The notes: generated from the sequence alone by a model not told the origin. 33,077 nt of DNA from Bacteroidota bacterium (GCA_023412195.1 JAEYNZ010000084.1:1-33077); one strand, 5' to 3'; positions 1 to 8,214 are shown, counted from the first letter of the stretch. A program made the numbers and translations.

Positions 1-7
1 TATGTCA

Positions 8-40
8 TGTGTCTTCCTCTCTTGTGACTTGTGTCTATTC
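8..40. repeat. Degenerate inverted copy of the 22-bp repeat motif
   Basis: Positions 28-40 (CTTGTGTCTATTC) are the exact reverse complement of 13 bases at 8066-8078 inside the large tandem array. TGTGTCTTC at 8-16 and CTTGTGAC at 21-28 are weaker matches to the same core. The piece lies just upstream of the helicase promoter and may continue beyond the window edge. It is read as a decayed or partial member of the same repeat family; chance is possible because the motif has low complexity. Confidence 0.45.
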
Positions 41-75
41 TTCCTGTGCCTTCTTCATTTTCACCCCACTTTTCG

Positions 76-83
76 TACTTTTG
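76..83 (+). promoter_or_regulatory. Bacteroidota -7 promoter element for the helicase gene
   Basis: TACTTTTG matches TAnnTTTG exactly. Only four bases (CATC) separate it from the ATG at 88, so transcription should begin at or very near the start codon and the mRNA may be leaderless. No TTG was found at the expected -33 spacing, so the call rests on the -7 element and its position. Confidence 0.55.
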
Positions 84-87
84 CATC

Positions 88-1407
88 ATGAAGAAAACTT
101 TCGAAGAGCTTAAAATTGCCAAATCGATTTTGAAGTCACTGGATGATATCGGTTTCAAGGAACCTACGCCCATTCAGCAGGAAGCCATCCCTAAAATCAA
201 TTCAGGGGCTAATGTGGTGGGTGTTGCCCAAACCGGGACCGGCAAGACAGCTGCCTACCTTCTGCCACTGCTGTCGAAGCTTCAGAAACCTGAAGGGACT
301 GATCCCAGGGCAATTGTGCTGGTTCCAACCCGTGAGCTTTCCATCCAGGCAGGGGAAGACGTGGCTGAACTTACAACGATGTCGGAATTACGCCATGCAG
401 CAGTATTCGGGGGGATCGGATGGACCAAACATGCTGAACTCGTGGTGCCGGGTATCGATTTGCTGGTGGCTACCCCGGGCAGGTTGATGGAATTATACCA
501 GGCAGGTGCTCTTTCTTTCAGGAAGGTAAAATACCTGGTTATCGATGAGGCTGACCGTATGCTCGACATGGGATTTCTGCCCCAGTTGCGTAAAATTTTT
601 GAAGTGCTCCCTCCAAAACGGCAGAACCTGCTTTTTTCTGCTACATTTTCGGAAGCAGTTGAAACACTGGTTTCGGAATTTCTCGATTTTTATGAAAAAC
701 TGGAAGTGTCACCATCGGCAACAACTGTAGGGGAAGTAAGCCAGGTTGCCTATAAAGTGCCAAATTACCGTACCAAATTAAACCTTGTAAAGCACCTTCT
801 TGAGGATGTGGTAAACTTTTCACGGATCATTATTTTTGTTAAAACCAAGGAACATGCCGATGAAGTGTTCAAGGTCATTCAGCGAAAAGTGGAAGGGGAA
901 AAAAGGATTTTGCATTCAAACAAGGGGCAAAACGCCAGGATCAATGCCATCCAGGCTTTCAAGAATGGTGAAGTCCGAATACTGATAACAACTGATGTGT
1001 CGGCACGCGGACTGGATGCCAGTCTGGTCAGTCATGTCATCAATTTTGATGTTCCGCGCGATTATGAAAATTATGTGCACCGTATCGGCAGGACAGCCCG
1101 CGCTGGTAATAAAGGTGATGCCATTACTTTTGTCGGACCGGAGGAAGAATGGCACTGGAAAAAAATAGAAGAACTCATCCGTCTGCAGGTACCGCTTCAG
1201 GAACTTCCTCCCGGAGTGGATGTTATCGATACCGATTACGAAGAAAGACAACTGCAGCTCCGCGAAATTGACAGGCAAAAAAAGATTGATGATCCCACTT
1301 TTCAGGGGGCATTTCATTCGCGTAAAAAAAAGGATACTTCAATGCGGACGTATGATGACAAGTTTACCAGAACAAAACCCAGGCAGAAGCGTGCCAAAAG
1401 AAAATAA
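88..1407 (+). CDS. DEAD-box ATP-dependent RNA helicase (RhlE/SrmB-like)
   Basis: An RNA-unwinding ATPase that acts in ribosome assembly or mRNA turnover in its characterised relatives. All the family motifs are present in 439 residues: Q motif (GFKEPTPIQ, 22-30), motif I AQTGTGKT (47-54), Ia PTRELS (80-85), Ib TPGR (129-132), II DEAD (153-156), III SAT (184-186), V TDVSARGLD (302-310) and VI HRIGRTARAG (331-340). A short basic tail ending KRAKRK probably helps RNA binding. The ATG at 88 was chosen because it follows the promoter element directly and begins at the usual family N-terminus; the in-frame GTG at 31 would lie upstream of the promoter. The gene converges on the acyltransferase gene with 13 bases between the stops. 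The subfamily is uncertain. Confidence 0.95.
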   Translation: MKKTFEELKIAKSILKSLDDIGFKEPTPIQQEAIPKINSGANVVGVAQTGTGKTAAYLLPLLSKLQKPEGTDPRAIVLVPTRELSIQAGEDVAELTTMSELRHAAVFGGIGWTKHAELVVPGIDLLVATPGRLMELYQAGALSFRKVKYLVIDEADRMLDMGFLPQLRKIFEVLPPKRQNLLFSATFSEAVETLVSEFLDFYEKLEVSPSATTVGEVSQVAYKVPNYRTKLNLVKHLLEDVVNFSRIIIFVKTKEHADEVFKVIQRKVEGEKRILHSNKGQNARINAIQAFKNGEVRILITTDVSARGLDASLVSHVINFDVPRDYENYVHRIGRTARAGNKGDAITFVGPEEEWHWKKIEELIRLQVPLQELPPGVDVIDTDYEERQLQLREIDRQKKIDDPTFQGAFHSRKKKDTSMRTYDDKFTRTKPRQKRAKRK

Positions 1408-1420
1408 TTCATAAAGGTTC

Positions 1421-2770
1421 TTAGGTTGGTATAATCAGGCTGTCAAGCTTTTGATAAAGTTGTTCTTTTTGGTTTATGATCTGGCGGTAAATTTTCTTTC
1501 TAAACCATTTAAGATGCATCAACCTCAGCCGGCCTGTGGTTTTACGCAGCAAAATGTACCAGTTAAATGCGATCTTCCCCGCAAAAGGTAAACTTACAAG
1601 AAATGCCACATTGAGCCAGAACCCGGGAATAAACCAAACAACAGCCAGCAATTCCAGAAGGTAAAACAATGGAAATACAACGATTCCAGCCACAAGAAAA
1701 AAAGTGCTCCAGAAAGATTTATCCTTAATTTTTTTTCTTACCACCCTGTCGATGAGAAAAAACGGAATGGCATTGAAGATGAACCCATAAAGGAACAATG
1801 GCATGCCGGCCAACAAGATGAATAAATTTCCCAGGATAGCTGGCAGATGGATTTGTTTGGTATCCAGTAGCCAGCTTCTTAAACCTGATTTCTTAACTTC
1901 TTTATAATAATGAGCAGCTTCCTGCACCAATTTTTCTGTTTCTGCAGGATGATTCTTTTCCAATTCATCTAGTTGCCTCACAAGGTCCTGGTCAGATTTA
2001 AACAGGTTTAAAACAGAAAATTTTTTTTGTTTTCGGCTCAAGAAATGCCTGCCGTATATTTCCCGGATAATCTCAAAACCATCATAATATTTTTTGCTGG
2101 CAATATTGATTACCAGGGGAAGCATTGCTTCATATATTTTGGCTTTCATGGCCATAACTGCCGCAGCCGGGTTATGACTGTATAATTCAAGAAATTCGCT
2201 CACCCTTATAGGTTCCCCAAAGTTGATGATGACACTCCGGTTAAACTTCCAGTAATGGCTGTAATAAATGCCGGCAGGTATAATCTGTATATCAAGATGG
2301 CGGTTTGATTTCTCTTCAGCCATAAATGCTATCCTGGGAACGGCCTTTTTATGGATAAGCATCTGTCGTTTCGCTGAATGTGCTGCTTCAGGAAAAAGGG
2401 CCAAAGCAAAATTGTTTTCAAGCACTTTAACAGAAACCTCAAATGTATAGTCATTTTTCCCAAGATTCTCCTTTCCGTCACGCAGGCGGTATACAGGTAC
2501 GATTTTTATGAATCTGAGCATGCTGTTAATCATTTTGGACTTGCCAAAAATATCGGCTCGTGCAAGCCATACCGGCTGATAACGCGTATTTAACAGCACT
2601 GCCATCGGATCGCTTAATGCATTCTGATGATTTGGTGAAAAAATAACAGGTTTGTTTAAAGGAATGTTTTTTTTGCCCGTAACTATGGTTTTTTTCAGAA
2701 TGAACCAATCGGCAAATCGTACATAAACTTTCAGCAGCCAGTAACCTGCCGACCATTTCTCGTACTTCAT
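1421..2770 (-). CDS. PlsC-like glycerol acyltransferase with C-terminal membrane segments
   Basis: A membrane acyltransferase of the 1-acylglycerol-phosphate acyltransferase superfamily, expected to move an acyl chain onto a glycerophosphate-type or other lipid acceptor on the inner membrane. The catalytic HX4D motif is in NHQNALSD (47-54). The second motif reads FPEAAHS (126-132) where the family usually has FPEGTRS, and IIPAGIYY (163-170) is the conserved block near the end of the domain. After about residue 300 come hydrophobic stretches (about 315-345 and 360-405) not found in short PlsC proteins, so it is a longer Bacteroidota type of 449 residues. The ATG at 2770 overlaps the stop of the upstream transporter gene as ATGA, pointing to translational coupling. 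Exact substrate unknown. Confidence 0.88.
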   Translation of the reverse strand: MKYEKWSAGYWLLKVYVRFADWFILKKTIVTGKKNIPLNKPVIFSPNHQNALSDPMAVLLNTRYQPVWLARADIFGKSKMINSMLRFIKIVPVYRLRDGKENLGKNDYTFEVSVKVLENNFALALFPEAAHSAKRQMLIHKKAVPRIAFMAEEKSNRHLDIQIIPAGIYYSHYWKFNRSVIINFGEPIRVSEFLELYSHNPAAAVMAMKAKIYEAMLPLVINIASKKYYDGFEIIREIYGRHFLSRKQKKFSVLNLFKSDQDLVRQLDELEKNHPAETEKLVQEAAHYYKEVKKSGLRSWLLDTKQIHLPAILGNLFILLAGMPLFLYGFIFNAIPFFLIDRVVRKKIKDKSFWSTFFLVAGIVVFPLFYLLELLAVVWFIPGFWLNVAFLVSLPFAGKIAFNWYILLRKTTGRLRLMHLKWFRKKIYRQIINQKEQLYQKLDSLIIPT

Positions 2771-3726
2771 CTCACTGCAGGCTCGTAAAGCGGTTTTTTC
2801 GACCACAGGGTTGAAAGGCCTAGTCCGCTGATAATATGCCACACTCCCCACCAGGCTGCTATGACTGTCATACCTCCCAGTTCAAGTTCAGGAGGAAAGA
2901 TTTTTGGATTAAACATCAAAACCAGCGCAAGTCCTGAATTCTGTATGCCTGTTTCAATGGTAACCGTCCTTCTGTCGATGGCCGGAATACGTAACATGGA
3001 GCTGAATGAGAATCCCGTAAGCAAAGCAAGCGCATTGTGGATCAATACAATTCCAAAAACTACATGAATGAGCCGCATGAAATTGCTGAAGTTGGCCGAC
3101 AGCAGGACGATTACGAATCCGATGAAGATAAGTATAGATAGCTTCCGGATGGGTTTTTTAATTTTTTCTGTGAATTTTGGGAAATACTGTGAAAACAACA
3201 ATCCCAGTATAACGGGAAGGCAGAGCAGGATTACCACAGTCTGGATCATTTGCAAAAAATCAATTTCAATGGGGACAAGGTATGTTCCTGCACCCGCCTG
3301 ATTGTATTGATTCAGATAAAGTTTTCCCCACAATGCAAAGTTCAGGGGTGTCATAAAGGTTGCTGCAAGAGTGGATACAGCAGTTAAACTCACTGAAAGT
3401 GCAACATTCCCTTTAGCCATTGCACTCATAAAGTTCGAGATATTCCCTCCCGGGCAGGCGGCTATCAGAATCATGCCCAGGGCAACAGTTGGAGTTGGAT
3501 TCAATATGAGAATAAAGGCAAATGTAACGGCAGGCAGCAGGATAAATTGTGAAATGACCCCGGTGATAGCTGATTTCGGTTTCATGAAAACATCTTTGAA
3601 ATGTTGCCATTTGATATCCAGTGCCACGCCAAACATGATAAAGGCTATGGTGACATTTAAAGCGAACAGGCCTGAGGGGGAAAAGTTAAGCTTCACATGA
3701 TCGAGTATTTCCATTGCTTCTTTCAT
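2767..3726 (-). CDS. Bile acid:sodium symporter (BASS/SBF) family transporter
   Basis: A polytopic inner-membrane protein of the SBF family, whose bacterial members move bile acids, pantoate, 2-keto acids or other organic anions with sodium. Family landmarks are GVALDIKWQHF (residues about 33-43), the crossover-helix region CPGGNISNFMSAMAKGN (about 110-126) and ETGIQNSGLAL (about 258-268). At 319 residues it has the normal length, with about ten hydrophobic segments. ATG starts at 3726 and 3714 are both possible; the first is used here. The 3' end overlaps the PlsC-like gene by four bases, so the two are probably made together. The substrate cannot be told, and a role in lipid metabolism from the neighbour is only inference. 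Confidence 0.9.
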   Translation of the reverse strand: MKEAMEILDHVKLNFSPSGLFALNVTIAFIMFGVALDIKWQHFKDVFMKPKSAITGVISQFILLPAVTFAFILILNPTPTVALGMILIAACPGGNISNFMSAMAKGNVALSVSLTAVSTLAATFMTPLNFALWGKLYLNQYNQAGAGTYLVPIEIDFLQMIQTVVILLCLPVILGLLFSQYFPKFTEKIKKPIRKLSILIFIGFVIVLLSANFSNFMRLIHVVFGIVLIHNALALLTGFSFSSMLRIPAIDRRTVTIETGIQNSGLALVLMFNPKIFPPELELGGMTVIAAWWGVWHIISGLGLSTLWSKKPLYEPAVR

Positions 3727-3956
3727 GAATCCTGTTTATTAGATGCCCCCGAAAATAAAAAAACTATCTGTAATGACAATGAAAGTGGCCATTTAAACAT
3801 TGTTGTCAGCATTTTCCTTGTTCTAACAATTCCCATAACTAATTTTTTGAGCCATTTTCAAGTATAAAAAAAATATACCATCTCTATTCACGATTGAATT
3901 TACCCTAGACTTGGTATAGCGGAAGACTATAGTTGATATGGAAAATTAACATATAA

Positions 3957-3993
3957 AAAAATCGCCGGGAGTTTGATTATCCCGGCGATTTTT
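3957..3993 (-). terminator. Strong hairpin terminator for the alkaline phosphatase gene
   Basis: The arm at 3957-3970 (AAAAATCGCCGGGA) pairs perfectly over 14 bases with 3980-3993, leaving a 9-base loop. Read on the minus strand it ends in a T run 24 bases after the phosphatase stop codon. The arms are A-rich and T-rich on both sides, so it can act in both directions. The remaining non-coding bases 3727-3956 show nothing else that could be named. Confidence 0.88.
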
Positions 3994-4016
3994 AAACTGT
4001 TTCAGGTCCTGGATTT

Positions 4017-5171
4017 TTATTTTCCGATCAACAGTTTTTTGATTTTGGTGTGAACCTCGGTGTTATCCATTATGCCTGTGAATTCTGAAGCACCGGGCCC
4101 CCATGCCATTACCGGAACCAGGAGACCAGTGTGGCCGCCTGTAGAAAAGGCTCCTTTTACCATTCCTGTTTCATAATTACCATCCAGTATGGTCATACCA
4201 CCTGTTTCATGGTCGGCAGTTACAATTACCAGGGTTTCCCTGTTTTTGGCTGCAAACTCGAGTGCCACACCTACAGTGCGGTCAAGGTCAAGCATATCTT
4301 CAACAACATAAATGGTGCTTCCTGCGTGTCCGCCCCAATCAATTTGTGAACCTTCAACCATCAGGAAAAATCCTTTTTTGTTGTTGCTCAATATGTTCAA
4401 GGCAGTGTTGGTGGCAACAGGCAGCATATCGCCCCTTTCTTCCATCCGGGGAGTATGTTCTGCATTAGTCAGCCCTGCCAGTTTGCCCGAATTAACATTT
4501 TTAATTGTATTGATGTCCTGCTCAACCCTGTACCCTTTTGCTGTAAGTTCTTCAACGAGATTACGTCCGTCTTTACGGCTGGTGAAATGTTTGTACCCTC
4601 CTCCAATAAACACATCGATGTCTGTTTTCAGGAAGTCGGCAGCAATTTCTTCATACATGTTCCGGCTGGGCTGGTGAGCTATGAATGAAGCGGGTGTGGC
4701 ATGTGTAATGGCTGATGTGGAGACCAGTCCGGTTGCAAGTCCTTTTTCATTGGCTTCCTGCAGAATTGTCTTCACTGGCTTTTTATCCATGTCAACGCCT
4801 ATAGCTGCATTGTATGTTTTTTTTCCGGTTGCAAGGGCAGTTCCCCCGGCAGCCGAATCGGTTATATAACTTTCGGCTGAATGGGTTTTCAGGAATCCCA
4901 TGTGTTTGAAATTTTCAAGAAACAGTTTGCCCCTGTTGGCAGTGAGGCCGGCATGCATGTGCGGAACGCTCATGCCATCGGCAATAAACAGAACAACATT
5001 TTTAGGCTTTTTCCCTTTGTGATTGGCAGGATACATTTTTACTTCATACGCCGGACCTCCTACATAAACTTTTTCAAGATCTTCAGATTTAGCTTCCAGA
5101 TAATCGTTTTGAGAAAACGATGAATAACCTGTTAATATAGCGAACAGGAAAATCAATACTTTATAAGTCAT
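4017..5171 (-). CDS. Secreted alkaline phosphatase (PhoA family)
   Basis: A metal-dependent phosphomonoesterase that frees phosphate from organic phosphate outside the cytoplasm. Residues 1-20 form a signal peptide ending at about SSFSQ. Metal and catalytic residues of the family are visible: Asp65 in FIADGMS, the nucleophile Ser106 in TDSAAGG, Glu273 and nearby Asp278/His282 in VEGSQIDWGGH, Asp320/His321 in ADHETGG, and His347 in GGHTG. At 384 residues it is shorter than E. coli PhoA and lacks obvious added domains. It stands alone between non-coding stretches and has its own terminator. A near match to the -7 element (TTATTTTG, minus strand 5204-5197) lies 25 bases upstream. No Pho box was recognised. 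Confidence 0.93.
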   Translation of the reverse strand: MTYKVLIFLFAILTGYSSFSQNDYLEAKSEDLEKVYVGGPAYEVKMYPANHKGKKPKNVVLFIADGMSVPHMHAGLTANRGKLFLENFKHMGFLKTHSAESYITDSAAGGTALATGKKTYNAAIGVDMDKKPVKTILQEANEKGLATGLVSTSAITHATPASFIAHQPSRNMYEEIAADFLKTDIDVFIGGGYKHFTSRKDGRNLVEELTAKGYRVEQDINTIKNVNSGKLAGLTNAEHTPRMEERGDMLPVATNTALNILSNNKKGFFLMVEGSQIDWGGHAGSTIYVVEDMLDLDRTVGVALEFAAKNRETLVIVTADHETGGMTILDGNYETGMVKGAFSTGGHTGLLVPVMAWGPGASEFTGIMDNTEVHTKIKKLLIGK

Positions 5172-5275
5172 TTTTTTGAATATTTAGATTTTTATGCAAA
5201 ATAAGCAGAATTTATATAAACTATGCGGGAAGTGCCTAAAAAGTAAAATAGATCTGAAATAAAAATTTGGATTAT

Positions 5276-5938
5276 CTACCTGAATTTTTCAAGCTCGGTT
5301 TTATCGTAACTTTCATTGAGCTTAAATTTGGTTCCTTCGCGGTTGGTATTCATAGTTATAACTTTCATTATTATGAAGTTGCTAAGAATTTCCTCGGCTT
5401 TTTTACGCGAGATGTGTGCCATTCTTATGAATTTTGAAAAAGATATTTCCCGGTTCTGCTGTAAATAGTCAATCAGGAATTTTTCATCATCGGAAAAAGT
5501 GAAATAAATGCCGCGGGGGCTTTTTTCTTTTTCCCAGATATCAAGCTGAATTTTATGGGCAAGCACATTTTCATCATTAACCCGGATGTATGCCAGCCAT
5601 TTCCCATTTTCATCTTTGGCCATATGGGGTTTTAGGGGACTTGAACCGACATTGATTTCAAGTACCGTTTTGCCTTCGGCATGCCATTGCCTGGTGGAAA
5701 ATGTAATAGGGGGATTACTATAAATTTTTGCAGCCGATTCCACCATGTAATATTCTTCCTCAGTGGTAATGCCTATTACTTTGCCATTATCTTTCACACC
5801 GATGAGCAGGCGGCCGCCATCGGTATTGGCAAATGCTACCAGCGATTTGGCAATCTTTTTTGAATCGTTGATGCAGTATTTGAAATCCTGCTGCTGGTGT
5901 TCGCCTTCTTCTATCAGTTTATAAAGCTGGTGTGCCAA
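5276..5938 (-). CDS. AlbA_2 (Schlafen-type) domain protein with C-terminal helix-turn-helix
   Basis: The N-terminal part (about 8-130) matches the AlbA_2 domain, formerly called divergent AAA-4, seen in putative regulators and Schlafen-related proteins: E...QDFK, then KSLVAFANTDGG and LLIGVKDNGKVIG. Residues about 150-215 look like a small winged helix. No enzymatic activity can be assigned; nucleic-acid binding is the family expectation. The reading frame has no ATG before the conserved domain. The only sensible start is TTG at 5938, because a stop lies two codons upstream and the next Met is near residue 65. It begins 8 bases after the GNAT gene stop, so it probably depends on translation of that gene. 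Confidence 0.78.
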   Translation of the reverse strand: MAHQLYKLIEEGEHQQQDFKYCINDSKKIAKSLVAFANTDGGRLLIGVKDNGKVIGITTEEEYYMVESAAKIYSNPPITFSTRQWHAEGKTVLEINVGSSPLKPHMAKDENGKWLAYIRVNDENVLAHKIQLDIWEKEKSPRGIYFTFSDDEKFLIDYLQQNREISFSKFIRMAHISRKKAEEILSNFIIMKVITMNTNREGTKFKLNESYDKTELEKFR

Positions 5939-5946
5939 TTTTCAAA

Positions 5947-6393
5947 TTATTTTAACCACTCAAACGTCAGATAATGGTCAGGGGTCATCCCAAGTTTCCT
6001 GTAAGCAGAATGTGCCCCTTCATTATTAATATCGGCATAAAGCCTGATTCCTTTTAGTGCCGGAATTTCAAGTACAAGGTTTTTTATGTGCCCGTACAGT
6101 TTGCTGTAAACACCTTTTCTCCTGAAGTCAGGCACCACATAAACTGACTGGATCCATAAAACCGTACCGTTTCTCCAATCACTCCACTCGAACGTTGTGA
6201 GTAATGAACCAATTATTGTGCCTTCTTTTTCAGCCACATAATATATTCCCTTACCTGAATCTTCCAGTACGGCGCCAACCCCTTTTTCTACAGTTTGATA
6301 ATCAAGTTCAATCCCTTCCGTTTCCCTGGCCATGGCCAGCTGAAAATTCAGGATCATCTGCATATCTTCCGGTTTTGCTTTTCTGACTAACAT
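5947..6393 (-). CDS. GNAT family N-acetyltransferase
   Basis: Acetyl-CoA-dependent acetyltransferase of 148 residues covering one complete GNAT domain. The acetyl-CoA-binding motif A is visible as VVPDFRRKGVYSKLY (about 106-120), preceded by the usual strand SVYVV. The C-terminal motif B region reads AHSAYRKLGM. The substrate is not predictable from sequence. It is the first gene of a two-gene unit with the AlbA_2 protein, 8 bases downstream. Upstream, TAAAATTG (minus strand, 6405-6398) is one base off TAnnTTTG and stands only four bases from the ATG, the same spacing as at the helicase gene. The mRNA may therefore also be leaderless. Confidence 0.88.
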   Translation of the reverse strand: MLVRKAKPEDMQMILNFQLAMARETEGIELDYQTVEKGVGAVLEDSGKGIYYVAEKEGTIIGSLLTTFEWSDWRNGTVLWIQSVYVVPDFRRKGVYSKLYGHIKNLVLEIPALKGIRLYADINNEGAHSAYRKLGMTPDHYLTFEWLK

Positions 6394-6489
6394 TTTACAA
6401 TTTTATCAGGCGAAAATAATCATTCCGGCTGAATAGTGATAACGAATAAATGAATCAGAAGTTTTTTCGTTTTAGGGAGCAAGGGTTTA

Positions 6490-6497
6490 TATGTTTG
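6490..6497 (+). promoter_or_regulatory. Bacteroidota -7 promoter element for yjjX
   Basis: TATGTTTG matches TAnnTTTG exactly, 12 bases before the first of two ATG codons. TTCG at 6467-6470 lies at roughly the right distance for a weak -33 element. The element lies inside the longer open frame that begins at 6450, which argues that translation starts at 6510 rather than 6450. Confidence 0.6.
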
Positions 6498-6509
6498 AAA
6501 TTAAAAAAA

Positions 6510-7031
6510 ATGATGAAAATTGTTGTTGCATCAAAAAATCCTGTGAAAACAGAAGCGGTAGCTTTAGGGTTTAAACCTTTATTTAGTGAATGTGAAGTTG
6601 AAGGGCTTGAAATAGTTTCTGGTGTAACTGATCAGCCGATGACCGAACAGGAAACACTTGAAGGTGCAAGACACAGGGCTTCAGAAGCTAAGAAAAAAAT
6701 ACCTGATGCTGACTTTTGGGTGGGTATTGAAGGAGGTGTACAGCCAATGAATAACAGGCTGGCAACTTTTGCCTGGGTGGTGATATTGGATGGTGGCAGG
6801 AGGGGTGAGGCGCGTACAGCAACTTTTATGCTGCCCGGCAAAGTGGCAAAACTCGTTGAGAGCGGGCTGGAACTTGGTGTGGCTAATGACCGGGTTTTTA
6901 AAAAGAAAAATTCGAAACAAAATAATGGAGCGGCAGGCCTCCTGACTCATAACCATATCGACAGGAAAGAGCTTTACCGGCAGGCCGTAATACTGGCATT
7001 GATTCCTTTTATCAATCCGGATCTGTATTAG
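6510..7031 (+). CDS. yjjX: Inosine/xanthosine triphosphatase (YjjX/DUF84 family)
   Basis: A house-cleaning NTPase that hydrolyses non-canonical purine triphosphates such as ITP and XTP, keeping them out of nucleic acids. The N-terminus KIVVASKNPVKTEAV is the family signature. WVGIEGGV (about 69-76) and the conserved Asp in the GVANDRVF region follow. 173 residues is the usual length. Two adjacent ATG codons (6510, 6513) are possible starts; the earlier in-frame ATG at 6450 lies before the promoter element and adds a tail unlike the family. The stop overlaps the stop of the convergent FeMo-co-type gene by four bases, leaving no room for a separate terminator. Confidence 0.9.
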   Translation: MMKIVVASKNPVKTEAVALGFKPLFSECEVEGLEIVSGVTDQPMTEQETLEGARHRASEAKKKIPDADFWVGIEGGVQPMNNRLATFAWVVILDGGRRGEARTATFMLPGKVAKLVESGLELGVANDRVFKKKNSKQNNGAAGLLTHNHIDRKELYRQAVILALIPFINPDLY

Positions 7032-7354
7032 GCTTTTTTATTGATGCGATTTATTATATCCTCAATTTTAATTTTTTCCTCAAACAGCAAGACCAACTGA
7101 AGCCTTTCCTTCTCCAGCATCTGACTTACTTCCGGACCTATTTCACCGGTTATAATAACTGAAACGCCTTCTTTCTTAAGGAACTTAACCAGTTCTGAAC
7201 CACTTTCGTCGGTATTCCTGTAAGGATTTTCCATGATATTGAAACGGTTTGTACCCGAATCATAGATCACCAGGTTCTCACACTTTCCAAAACGGAGGTC
7301 GAGAAATGATTTTTCTGTTTTTCCGGTGGAGGAAATTGCATAAATTTTACTCAT
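7028..7354 (-). CDS. NifX/NifB-type dinitrogenase iron-molybdenum cofactor-binding domain protein
   Basis: A stand-alone 108-residue domain of the Nitro_FeMo-Co family. Known members bind iron-sulfur or FeMo cofactor precursors in nitrogenase assembly, but many anaerobes carry orphan copies of unknown role. The visible family features are the N-terminal strand, LDLRFGKCENLVIYD (about 18-32), the NPYRN segment, and VSVIITGEIGPEVSQML (about 64-80). There is one Cys (about 25). No nif genes are present in the window, so a role in nitrogen fixation is not supported. It lies 48 bases downstream of an AhpD-like gene on the same strand and may be co-transcribed with it. Confidence 0.8.
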   Translation of the reverse strand: MSKIYAISSTGKTEKSFLDLRFGKCENLVIYDSGTNRFNIMENPYRNTDESGSELVKFLKKEGVSVIITGEIGPEVSQMLEKERLQLVLLFEEKIKIEDIINRINKKA

Positions 7355-7402
7355 AATTTGAACATATTTGTAATAAATATAACAATTAATGAAGGAAATG
7401 TT

Positions 7403-7753
7403 TTAATGCCCTGCATCATTTAGTTCTTCCCAATATTCAAGAGCTCTTCGTGTATGAGGGATTACAATGGTTCCGCCTACCACATTGGCTACGGAAAAAA
7501 TTTCAAAAAGTTCGCCAGTGGTGACTTTATGTTCGAAACATTTCTCCAGATGATACTTTATGCAGTCGTCGCAACGGAGAACCATTGAGGTTGCAAGTCC
7601 AAGCATCTCCTTCACCTTTGCACTGAGTTCTCCATCCTGATAGGTAAGGGCATCAATACTGTATATTCTCTTCATTACCTTATTGTTGCTGCCAAGGATC
7701 TTTTCGTTCATTTTTGAACGGTATGCATTGAATTCATCTGTAAGTTTTCCCAT
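7403..7753 (-). CDS. Carboxymuconolactone decarboxylase/AhpD-like protein
   Basis: A small helical protein of the CMD/AhpD family. The redox-active signature C-x-x-C-x3-H is present as CDDCIKYH (Cys61, Cys64, His68), which fits a peroxidase-coupled or thiol-disulfide role rather than decarboxylation. 116 residues is the typical length of single-domain members. The ATG at 7753 gives the normal N-terminus. It precedes the FeMo-co-type gene on the same strand. No exact -7 element was seen upstream. The partner reductase or peroxiredoxin is not in this window. Confidence 0.85.
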   Translation of the reverse strand: MGKLTDEFNAYRSKMNEKILGSNNKVMKRIYSIDALTYQDGELSAKVKEMLGLATSMVLRCDDCIKYHLEKCFEHKVTTGELFEIFSVANVVGGTIVIPHTRRALEYWEELNDAGH

Positions 7754-7960
7754 TTCTGCATTATTTTGACCATAGATTTTCCACGAAAATCATCATTATT
7801 TGGCCAGTTTTGTATTTTGAATGTAAAACTATATAAATTATTCTGACATTTATTATTCAAATTATAGAGTATAGGTTAATTTCTTAAAATTAATATGAAC
7901 GATGTTTCCTTTAATGATGAGCTGCGGGTGGCAAGTCAAATTATAAAATCAGGACAAAGA
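7754..7960. other. Non-coding stretch before the tandem repeat
   Basis: AT-rich sequence upstream of the AhpD-like gene. The only reading frame of note is a 36-codon plus-strand ORF from the ATG at about 7895 that runs into the first two repeat units and stops there. It resembles nothing recognised and is probably not a gene. AGGACAAAGA at 7951-7960 looks like a worn repeat end. Confidence 0.4.
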
Positions 7961-8214
7961 GACACAAGACATAAGATGGATAGACACAAGACACAAGATG
8001 GATAGACACAAGACACAAGATTATGAGACACAAGACATAAGATGGATAGACACAAGACACAAGATGAATAGACACAAGACACAAGATGGATAGACACAAG
8101 ACATAAGATTAAGAGACACAGGACACAAGATGGATAGACACAAGACACAAGATTAAGATACACAAGACACAAGGTGGATAGACACAGGACACAAGATTAA
8201 GAGACACAAGACAC
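7961..8214. repeat. 22-bp tandem repeat array, 11.5 copies
   Basis: Eleven complete 22-base units and one half unit follow each other without spacers. Each begins GACACAAGACACAAG and ends in a 7-base tail that is mostly ATGGATA (units 1, 2, 4, 6, 8; GTGGATA in 10, ATGAATA in 5) or ATTAAGA (7, 9, 11; ATTATGA in 3). Units 1, 4 and 7 share a C-to-T change giving GACATAAG, and units 8 and 11 share GACACAGG. In both cases the spacing is 66 bp, three units, which suggests growth by multi-unit slippage. Tails alternate from unit 6 on. 22 is not a multiple of three and stop codons recur, so this is not a repeat protein. Confidence 0.95.

Noticed and set aside
7895..8004. 36-codon ORF starting before and ending in the repeat array
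   Set aside because: Too short, no known likeness and no promoter element; listed only as part of the non-coding stretch.
7936..8172. 78-codon minus-strand ORF through the tandem repeat, giving a Cys/Leu/Val-rich repeat peptide
   Set aside because: It is a by-product of the 22-bp repeat, has no start context and no likeness to a real protein.
7961..8214. Resemblance of the array to a CRISPR
   Set aside because: The units are directly adjacent with no unique spacers, and no cas genes are in the window.
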